Shown piece by piece: positions 7,473 through 14,178 of a stretch of 16,944 bases of DNA (its first letter is position 1; each line of letters starts with the position of its first letter). The position numbers were made by a program, and so were the translations under genes. Source of the stretch: CAYLSO01 sp964386525. Its GTDB lineage: Bacteria > Eisenbacteria > RBG-16-71-46 > DASYSL01. The stretch spans positions 1 to 16,944 of the forward strand of contig CAYLSO010000240.1 in assembly GCA_964386525.1 (NCBI GenBank). The letters run 5' to 3'. The notes under the pieces were generated by a model. It did not search any database. It had not been told where the DNA came from and saw only the letters and a list, made by a program, of their open reading frames with translations.

Positions 7473-7546
7473 TTACCATCATCGATGGCGCTCGCAGGTT
7501 CATGAGGGGATTTCGTCGTTATCACGGTCTGCCTAACGGAGTCGCG

Positions 7547-10500
7547 ATGGCCAGTCGGCTTCTCCACGCCCTGGTAATCGGCTTCGCCCTGCTTGGGGCG
7601 ACGCCCGCCGCCGCCGGCGTGTGGACCAACCTCGAAGGCCTGCCGATCCCGCAGCTCACCGCCGTAACCGGCACCGACAGCGCCACGGTGGTGGTGGCCA
7701 CCGTCGGCTCGCCCGACAGCGCCGACGTCTGGGAATACGACGGCATCCGCTTCCGCCGCCTCTCGGCGCGCTACTCGCCGCGGCCCTACTTCGGCGCGGT
7801 CATCTCGAGCCTCGCCTACGCGCCCAACGGCGACCTGTGGCTGGGCACCATCTCCCAGGGCCTCTTCCGCCTGCGCGCCGACGGGTTCACCCGCTTTACC
7901 AAGGAAGACGGCATCGGCAGCCGGCTCACCGACCAGATCACCGGCCTGGCGGTGGACGCTTCGGGCACGGTGTGGGCGGCGACCAACGGCGGCGGGCTGT
8001 CGCGCTATGACGGCGCGGCGTGGACGACGCAGCGCGACCCCGAGGACGGCCTACCATCCAACTACGTCAGCGACGTGGCCGTGGCCGCCGACGGTGGCGT
8101 ATGGATCGCGCTCAACAACGGACCGGCGTTCCCCGGGGATCCCGGCGGGCCGGGATTGGCGCGCTACGCCGGCGGGGTGATCTCGCCGGCCGCCGGCGGG
8201 CCGCAGCAGGTCGGGCGTCTGGCGGTGGCGGCCGACGGACGGGTGTGGGCGACGGCCCCCGGCGCCGGAGCCGCACTCTACGCGGCCGACGGCACCTACC
8301 TGCTCGGGTACGCCCCCCCCGACGTGGACACCGACCTCTCGGCGGTCGCCGAGGGTCCGCACGGCGACATCTGGTTCGGTGGCTCCAAGTACGGACTGTC
8401 GCGGTTCAATGGTGCCGGCTGGGAGCAATACAGCGCGCGCGGCGGACAGGGGCTGGCCAACGACACCGTGCGCGACCTCTTCGTGGACGCGGCCGGCGCG
8501 CTGTGGGTGGCGACGGCCGGCGGGCTGACGCGCTACGAAGGCTCACTGTGGCTCACCTTCTCGCCCGACGCCGCCCAGCACGCGCTGCCCGGCGGGCGGG
8601 TCAACGCTCTGGCGCGCGGGCCGGCGGAGGATCTGCCGTCGCCGGCGCCGGTGCGCGGCGTGACGCGCGGGCCGCTGTATGCCGCGCTCGGCAACGTGCC
8701 GCCGCCTTCGACCGGCGGCCTGGTGCGCATCGCGGGGCTGGCCTCCGAGCCGGTGCGCGACCCGGGCGGAGTGGCGCTCACCGGGCCGTTCCAGGCGGTC
8801 TCGGCGGTGCCGGGCGGCGCGTGGGCAGCGCGCGGCCAGGAGATCTTCCGCGTCGGCGGGGCGGCGGTCTCCGTCTCCTACGCGACGCCCGACGCGCAGG
8901 ACGTCTTCTCGCTGCTCGGCTTGTCCGACGGCACCGCCTGGGCCGGCACGCGGCGCAACCTGCTGCGCTTCGACGGCAGCGCGTGGGCGGTCCGCGATCT
9001 GCCGGGCTTCGCGCCCACCAAGATCGTGTCGCTGGCGGCCGACGCCTCGGGGCGCATCTGGGCGGCTTCGGCCACGGCCGGCGCGGCGCGGCTCGACCCC
9101 GTCACCGGCACGGTGGGGCTGTTCGGCGGCGCGCAGGGCCTGCCCTCGACGGCCCTGAGCCAGGTCTTCGTCGGCGCCAACGACGACGTGTGGTTTGCGA
9201 CCACCGCCGGACTGGCGCGGCTGCGCGGTGCGGCCGTGGACCGCGTCTTCACCATCGCCGACGGGCTGCCCTCGAGCGTCGTGCTGAGCGTCGGCGAGGA
9301 CCAGGCCGGGCGAGTCTGGGCGGGCACGGCCAACGGGCTCGCCTACGCCGCCGGCGACGCCTGGACCAGCTTCAGCACCGGCGACGGGCTGCCCAGCTCG
9401 GTGGTGACGACGCTGGTCGCCGACACCAGCGAGGCCGTCCTCGGCAGCGACCAGAACGGGCTGGCTCTCTTCCGCCGCGACGCCGCCGCGCCGCGCACGG
9501 CGATCGTGGTGGCGCCCGCCGACGTCACCAGCTCGCGCCAGGCGACTTTCTTCTTCGAGGGTGGCGACCTCGACTCGCAGCCGCAGTACCTGCGGTTCAC
9601 CTGGAGCCTCGACGGGGCGGCGCCGCAGCCGTTCTCGACCGAGACCAACGCGCGGCTGGCCGCTCTGGCCGACGGCCCGCACGTCTTCGAGGTGCGGGCC
9701 CGCGACCGCGCGCTCAACGTCACGGGCTCGCCGGCGGCCTACGTCTTCGAGGTGGACGGCACGCCGCCGCAGCCGGTGCTGGCGCGGCCGGCGTTCGGCG
9801 CGGTGGTGGGCGGCGTCACGCCGGTGGTGGCGGGCATCCGCGAGGCGCGCTTCCAGAAGTGGAAGGTGGACGTGCGCCCGGCCGGCGAGAGCGACCCGGC
9901 CAAGAATCCGTGGCGCATCCTGGGCCAGAGCACCGAGACGCCGGCGCCCCTGGACACGCTGCTCGAGTGGGACACGGCGGCGTTCCCCGACGGCGCGCAA
10001 GAGCTGCGCGTCTCGGTCACCGACACGCTGGGGCTCGTGGGCTACGCCATCGTCGAGGTCACGGTGGACAACCTGGCGCCGGGCGACGCGGTGACCAGCC
10101 CGGCGCGCGTCAACAGCGACGCGGGCGGGCGCGTCTACACGCTCGGCGCCGAGGTCGAGGTCTACTTTCCGCCGCGCGCCCTCGATCTCGACCGGCTGGT
10201 GACCATCGACAGCCTGGCCGCCCCGCTGGCCGCGCCGCCACCGGGGTCGCAGCAGGTGCTGGCGGCGTGGAGCGTGGCGCCGCTGGGCTTCGAGACGGAG
10301 AAGCCGGTGACGCTGACCTTCGCGACGCGGTTCTTGCCACCGGCCGTGCCCCCGGGATCCGGCGCGGCCGCCGCGGCCCCGCTCGCTTCGTCCCTCGGCG
10401 TCTTCGGGCTCGCCGACGACGGCGCGTACACCTTTCTCGGCGGCAGCCTCGACGAGGCGCGCGGCACGCTCACCACGACCACGAGCCGCCTCGGCAGCCT

Positions 10501-10840
10501 GGTGGTGGCGCGCGGCCTGTTCGCGACGACGGCAGGCGCCGGCCGGGCCCTGGACGTGCAGCCACGGGCGTTCTCGCCCAAGGGCGGGACCTTCGACGAT
10601 CGCGCCGCGATCTCGTTCACGCTGGGCGGCAGCGGCGGCGAGGCCACGGTCTCGGTCTACGACCGCGCCGGGCGCCTCGTGCGGCGCGTCTTCAGCGGCC
10701 CGTTCGGGGCCGGCCGCAGCGTCGTGTACTGGGACGGCAAGGACGGCAACGGCGAGACGGTGCCGAGCGGCGTCTACGTCGTGGCCGTGGAAGCCGAGGG
10801 CGACACCGACGTCGCCTCGGTGGCGGTGGTGAACCGGTGA
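7547..10840 (+). CDS. Secreted Reg_prop-type beta-propeller protein with Ig-like, ZU5-like and FlgD-like domains
   Basis: The product has 1097 residues. The ATG at 7547 has GGAG (7538-7541) before it and begins a signal peptide (about 1-24, cleavage near PAAAG). The in-frame ATG at 7502 would add a basic n-region and is the main alternative. Residues about 25-645 are propeller repeats of the two-component-regulator-propeller type ('G.VW.AT..GL.RYDG..W', 'DGLPS..V'). Next come a Y_Y_Y-like beta domain (about 650-740; FTWSLDG, DGPHVFEVRARD), an Ig-like domain (about 741-845), a ZU5-like segment (about 860-985; VYFPPRALD, PLGFETEKPVTLTF) and a FlgD/T9SS-sorting-like C-terminus (about 1000-1097; FSPKGGTFDD, YDRAGRLVRRVF, GVYVVAVEAEG). 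In Bacteroidota such propellers are usually sensor halves of hybrid kinases; here no kinase is attached. Its stop overlaps the next start (GTGA). Confidence 0.85.
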   Translation: MASRLLHALVIGFALLGATPAAAGVWTNLEGLPIPQLTAVTGTDSATVVVATVGSPDSADVWEYDGIRFRRLSARYSPRPYFGAVISSLAYAPNGDLWLGTISQGLFRLRADGFTRFTKEDGIGSRLTDQITGLAVDASGTVWAATNGGGLSRYDGAAWTTQRDPEDGLPSNYVSDVAVAADGGVWIALNNGPAFPGDPGGPGLARYAGGVISPAAGGPQQVGRLAVAADGRVWATAPGAGAALYAADGTYLLGYAPPDVDTDLSAVAEGPHGDIWFGGSKYGLSRFNGAGWEQYSARGGQGLANDTVRDLFVDAAGALWVATAGGLTRYEGSLWLTFSPDAAQHALPGGRVNALARGPAEDLPSPAPVRGVTRGPLYAALGNVPPPSTGGLVRIAGLASEPVRDPGGVALTGPFQAVSAVPGGAWAARGQEIFRVGGAAVSVSYATPDAQDVFSLLGLSDGTAWAGTRRNLLRFDGSAWAVRDLPGFAPTKIVSLAADASGRIWAASATAGAARLDPVTGTVGLFGGAQGLPSTALSQVFVGANDDVWFATTAGLARLRGAAVDRVFTIADGLPSSVVLSVGEDQAGRVWAGTANGLAYAAGDAWTSFSTGDGLPSSVVTTLVADTSEAVLGSDQNGLALFRRDAAAPRTAIVVAPADVTSSRQATFFFEGGDLDSQPQYLRFTWSLDGAAPQPFSTETNARLAALADGPHVFEVRARDRALNVTGSPAAYVFEVDGTPPQPVLARPAFGAVVGGVTPVVAGIREARFQKWKVDVRPAGESDPAKNPWRILGQSTETPAPLDTLLEWDTAAFPDGAQELRVSVTDTLGLVGYAIVEVTVDNLAPGDAVTSPARVNSDAGGRVYTLGAEVEVYFPPRALDLDRLVTIDSLAAPLAAPPPGSQQVLAAWSVAPLGFETEKPVTLTFATRFLPPAVPPGSGAAAAAPLASSLGVFGLADDGAYTFLGGSLDEARGTLTTTTSRLGSLVVARGLFATTAGAGRALDVQPRAFSPKGGTFDDRAAISFTLGGSGGEATVSVYDRAGRLVRRVFSGPFGAGRSVVYWDGKDGNGETVPSGVYVVAVEAEGDTDVASVAVVNR

Positions 10841-13434
10841 GCGCGGCGGTGCACACCCCACGCGCGGCGTGGCGTCGGGTCGTCACGGCGGCGTCGGCCG
10901 CGGCGGTTCTCGCGCTGTGGCCCGCCTCCCGCGCGGCCGCGCAGGGCGACGGCGCCCCCGGCGCGCGCGTCGCCGCCCTGGGCGGGGCCTTCACCGGGCT
11001 GGCCGACGACGGCTACGCGCTCTTCGCCAACCCCGGGGCGATGGCGTGGGTGGGCCGCCAGGAGCTGGCCGGAGTCTCGACGCTCGGCGACGCCTTCGCG
11101 CCCGGCGCCAGCGAGGGCGACCTGCTCTACCACCTGCCGCTCACCGACTCGCACGCGCTCGGCTTCGGCTGGCGGCACGCCGGTCTCGCCGACGCCGGGC
11201 TCGAGGACGCCCTCGACCGCATCACGCTCGGCTACGGCCGGCGCTTCGGCAAGCACTGGGGCGTGGGCGCGACCGCGCGCTACCTCCACGAATCGGTGGA
11301 TCTCGACGGCAGCCGGGTGAGCGCCTGGAGCGGCTGGACCGGCGACCTCGGGGTGCACTACCGGCGCGGGGAGCGCTGGTCGGCGGGGCTCGTGCTGCGC
11401 GACCTGGTGAACCTCGACGCGCGCCACGAGAACGGGCGCAAGGAGCGCCTGGCGGACGTGGCGGACTCCTGGGTGGCCGGGCTCGCCTACCACCCGCGGC
11501 GCGACCTCACGCTGGTGGCCGACCTCGACGACCGCCTGCACCTGGGCGCCGAGTACACCTGGCAGCGCATGCTCTCGGTGCAAGGCGGCCTCCTGCGCCA
11601 GGCGCGCTCGCTCTACGGGGAGGACGCCGACGGCAACACCTACTCGCTCGGTGTCTCCACGCGCTACAAGGGGTTCAAGGCCGAGGTGGCGCGGCTGTTC
11701 CCGCCGGTGCTGCCCGCCACGACGCGGGTCGGCATCGGCCTCGAGTTCACGCTCTCGCCGTCGCGGGTGCGCGTCGAGAGGACCGAGCTGGAAAACGTCT
11801 TCGCCTCCTACGCCAACCGCTACGCCGAGTACCCGGTGGGCAAGACCAGGCTCACCTCGCGTGCCGACGAGCCGCTGGCCGCCAGGCTGTCGCTGTTCGT
11901 GCCCGGCTACATGGCGGCGCCGACCGAGAAGGAGATCGTGCTGCGGCCGAAGGAGACCAAGGAGGTCGATCTCAACGCCGTCTTCTCGCCGGAGATCCTG
12001 GCGCTCGCCGAGGACCGCCCGGCGCTGGCCGAGCTGGCGGTGAGCTACCAGACCAAGAACCGCACGCGCCAGGAGCGCAGCCGCTCGCAGCTGTTCCTCT
12101 ACCGGCCGGGGGCCATCTCGTGGAGCGACCTGCGCGCCGCCGCGGCGTTCGTCACCGCCCAGGACCCGGTGGTGTCGGACTTCGCGCGGGCCCTGCTGGC
12201 CGGCGCCGACCCGGCGGCCGAGAGCGGCAACCTGCGCAATCTCTACGTGGCCATGCGCGCCTTCGACGGCCTCGGCGCCTACGGCATCCAGTACGTGCCC
12301 GACCCCAACAACCCGTTCTCGCGGGTCAGCGAGACGCGCGACGCGGTGGACCAGGTGCAGTACCCGCGGCAGCTGCTGGCCAGCCGCGCCGGCGACTGCG
12401 ACGACACCTCGGTGCTCTACTGCGCGCTGCTCGAGAACCTGGGCGTGGCGACCGCGTTCTGCGACGGGCCGGGACACATCCTCATGCTCTTCGACAGCGG
12501 CATCCACGCGCGCAACGCCATGTCGCTGTCGCTCGGCGAGGATCTCTACGTGGTGCGCGGCGACCGCGTGTGGATCCCGGTCGAGACCACCATGCTGGGC
12601 AAGCCGTTTCTGCAGGCGTGGGTCGAGGGCGCCGACATCTACCGGCGCTGGCAGGACAACCCCGAGGCGCGCGTCGCCTCGGTGCAGGACGGCTGGGCGG
12701 AGTATCAGCCGGCGCTGCCCGCCGGCGCGGCGCCGCTGGTGACGCCGCCGCCGGCCGAGGAAGTGGGCCGGCGCACGGCCGCCGACCTGGACACGCTGCG
12801 CGCCTGGCAGCAGGCCTACCTGGAAGAGAAGTACCTGAAGCCCCTGCAGAAGTCGCAGAATCTGCAGGACGAGTTCGGCGCCGGCCTGGTGTACGCCGAG
12901 GACGGCAGGCTGCCGGAGGCCGAGGCGAAGTTCCGGGCCGTGCTGGCGGCGCGCCCCGGCGACGCGGCGGCACTCAACAACCTCGGCAACGTCGAGCTGC
13001 TCTCCGGGCGGGCCGACTCGGCGCTGGCCCGCTACCGCGCGGCGTTCGCGGCCGACGGCGACGCCGGCATCCTGCTCAACGAGGGGCTGGCGCGCTGGGG
13101 GCTCGGGGACAGGCGCGGCGCCGATTCATCGTTCACCGAGGCGCTGGCGCGTCTCGGCGATCCGGAGGAGGCCTTGGCCTTGCTGGGCATCCCGTCCGAG
13201 AGGGGCGGCGACGCGCGCGGCAAGGCGGAAAAGCTCTCACCCAGCGAGATCCGCCAGCGGCTGCAGCAGGCCGCGGCGCGCGTGCCCGCGGCCCGCTCGG
13301 CGCCGGGCGGCGGCGGCGAGGCGCGGCCGACGGGTCCCGTGGTCACCAAAGTCAGCGGCAGCCGGGCGGCGGATGCGCGCGGCCGGGCCCGCGTGGTCTA
13401 CTGGAAGCAGATCGGAAAGGAGGCAGGACAGTGA
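10837..13434 (+). CDS. PorV/UPF0164-like outer-membrane barrel fused to a transglutaminase-like domain and TPRs
   Basis: The product has 865 residues. The GTG at 10837 overlaps the preceding stop (GTGA) and starts a signal peptide (about 1-36, cleavage near RAAAQ). Residues about 40-311 look like a PorV/UPF0164 barrel: the signature GARVAALGGAFTGLADDG and LFANPGAMAW is followed by alternating strands with aromatic ends. A beta-rich linker domain (about 312-428) leads to a transglutaminase-like cysteine domain (about 430-600). There Cys521 (RAGDCDDTSVLYCALL), His547 (GPGHILMLFD) and Glu583 (WIPVETT) fit the catalytic positions, with Glu where Asp is more usual. TPR-like helices follow (about 675-780). 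The tail has a module (RGKAEKLSPSEIRQRL, then YWKQ at 855-858) shared with the next protein. It could be a peptidase, an amidase, a cross-linking enzyme or a non-catalytic binding domain; the substrate is unknown. Confidence 0.8.
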   Translation: MSAAVHTPRAAWRRVVTAASAAAVLALWPASRAAAQGDGAPGARVAALGGAFTGLADDGYALFANPGAMAWVGRQELAGVSTLGDAFAPGASEGDLLYHLPLTDSHALGFGWRHAGLADAGLEDALDRITLGYGRRFGKHWGVGATARYLHESVDLDGSRVSAWSGWTGDLGVHYRRGERWSAGLVLRDLVNLDARHENGRKERLADVADSWVAGLAYHPRRDLTLVADLDDRLHLGAEYTWQRMLSVQGGLLRQARSLYGEDADGNTYSLGVSTRYKGFKAEVARLFPPVLPATTRVGIGLEFTLSPSRVRVERTELENVFASYANRYAEYPVGKTRLTSRADEPLAARLSLFVPGYMAAPTEKEIVLRPKETKEVDLNAVFSPEILALAEDRPALAELAVSYQTKNRTRQERSRSQLFLYRPGAISWSDLRAAAAFVTAQDPVVSDFARALLAGADPAAESGNLRNLYVAMRAFDGLGAYGIQYVPDPNNPFSRVSETRDAVDQVQYPRQLLASRAGDCDDTSVLYCALLENLGVATAFCDGPGHILMLFDSGIHARNAMSLSLGEDLYVVRGDRVWIPVETTMLGKPFLQAWVEGADIYRRWQDNPEARVASVQDGWAEYQPALPAGAAPLVTPPPAEEVGRRTAADLDTLRAWQQAYLEEKYLKPLQKSQNLQDEFGAGLVYAEDGRLPEAEAKFRAVLAARPGDAAALNNLGNVELLSGRADSALARYRAAFAADGDAGILLNEGLARWGLGDRRGADSSFTEALARLGDPEEALALLGIPSERGGDARGKAEKLSPSEIRQRLQQAAARVPAARSAPGGGGEARPTGPVVTKVSGSRAADARGRARVVYWKQIGKEAGQ
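13417..13423 (+). promoter_or_regulatory. Ribosome binding site of the secreted TPR gene
   Basis: AAGGAGG inside the last codons of the barrel gene lies 7 bases before the GTG at 13431. It decides this non-ATG start, which overlaps the previous stop as GTGA. Confidence 0.75.
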
Positions 13435-14168
13435 GGATCCGGGATCGTTCTTCGAGAAACCTGGTGGCCGCGGGGTGCGCGCTGTACGTGATGGCGGTGC
13501 TGTGGGCGGGAGCCGCGATGGCGGCGGGGGATGCCCCGGCCGCGGCGCCGGCGGCGCCGGTCTCCACGGCCGAGACGCCGGCGGCGCCGGTCGGCACCAC
13601 CGCGCCGGTGGCGGCCGATCCCGTCGCGCTGCGCTCGCAGCTCGGCATCATCTACGCGCAGAACGGCCAGCGCGACCGCGCTCATCAGGAGTTCGTCAAG
13701 CTGCTCGAGGAGCCGGCCGGCCGGGCGGCGGCGCTCACCAACCTCGGCAACCTGGCGTTCCTCGACGGCAAGGTCGAGGACGCGCTCGAGTCCTACCAGC
13801 AGGCGGCGGCGCTCGACGCCAAGGACCCGGGCGTGCTGCTCAACCAGGGCCTGGCCTTGAAGCAACTGGGGCGCGGCGAGGAGGCCGAGAAGGTCTTCGC
13901 ATCCGCGGTGCAGATGGCGGGCGGCGTCGAGAAGGCCTCGTATTTGCTCGGCCTGCCCACCGTCCAGGACACCGGCCGCGGCAAGGTGTCGAAGATGACC
14001 GCCGACGAGGTGCGCCAGATGCTGCTCAAGGCCAAGAGCGGCGTGCCGGCGGCCCCGACCACCGGCAAGCCTGCCGAGAGCAACACCAAGGTGACGTCGC
14101 GCCCGGGTGGGGCGCGCGCGGCCGAGGTCGCGGTCGGCGAGCAGAACCTCTACTGGAAGGACCGGTAG
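13431..14168 (+). CDS. Secreted TPR protein, paralogous to the C-terminus of the preceding protein
   Basis: The product has 245 residues. The start is the GTG at 13431, supported by AAGGAGG at 13417-13423 and the GTGA overlap. A basic n-region (MRIRDRSSRN) and a hydrophobic stretch ending near AGAAMAAG form a signal peptide of about 32 residues. The Cys at residue 16 sits too early and without a proper lipobox, so I do not call a lipoprotein. An Ala/Pro/Thr-rich linker (about 33-63) is followed by TPR helices (about 64-165; LGIIYAQNGQRDRAHQEF, ALTNLGNLAFLDGKVEDALESY, LLNQGLALKQLGRGEEAEKVF). The end carries LLGLP (172-176), RGKVSKMTADEVRQML and a terminal YWK (241-243), matching the tail of the barrel protein. 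It is probably a periplasmic adaptor; its partners are unknown, but its neighbours are the obvious candidates. Confidence 0.85.
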   Translation: MRIRDRSSRNLVAAGCALYVMAVLWAGAAMAAGDAPAAAPAAPVSTAETPAAPVGTTAPVAADPVALRSQLGIIYAQNGQRDRAHQEFVKLLEEPAGRAAALTNLGNLAFLDGKVEDALESYQQAAALDAKDPGVLLNQGLALKQLGRGEEAEKVFASAVQMAGGVEKASYLLGLPTVQDTGRGKVSKMTADEVRQMLLKAKSGVPAAPTTGKPAESNTKVTSRPGGARAAEVAVGEQNLYWKDR

Positions 14169-14178
14169 GGGACCGGGG

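Larger units (their letters stand above)
7287..7546. other. Intergenic region upstream of the propeller/PorV-like operon
   Basis: These 260 bases contain two hairpins (7303-7319 and 7341-7373), a -10-like TATACT (7432-7437), a sigma-54-like site (7457-7472) and a GGAG ribosome binding site (7538-7541). The downstream frame is open back to the previous stop codon but has no signal peptide or ribosome binding site supporting a start before 7502. Confidence 0.6.

Noticed and set aside
7283..7546. In-frame upstream extension of the propeller gene back to GTG 7283
   Set aside because: It would run through two hairpins and the promoter-like sites and hide the signal peptide. Only ATG 7502 remains a reasonable alternative to 7547.
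8543..10861. Very long reverse-strand open frame opposite the propeller gene, and similar ones at 10774-12507 and 14026-16233
   Set aside because: They are Arg/His/Ala-rich with no motifs, as expected for the antisense of GC-rich coding sequence. The plus-strand frames carry clear domains.
13431..13530. Lipoprotein signal in the TPR protein (LVAAGC)
   Set aside because: The cysteine lies only six residues after the basic n-region, the -3 position is Ala, and the hydrophobic stretch continues past it to an ordinary AMA-type cleavage site.
13530..13615. Short GC-rich tandem repeats (GCCGGCGGCGCCGGTC recurring)
   Set aside because: They encode the Ala/Pro linker of the TPR protein and are explained by low-complexity coding sequence.
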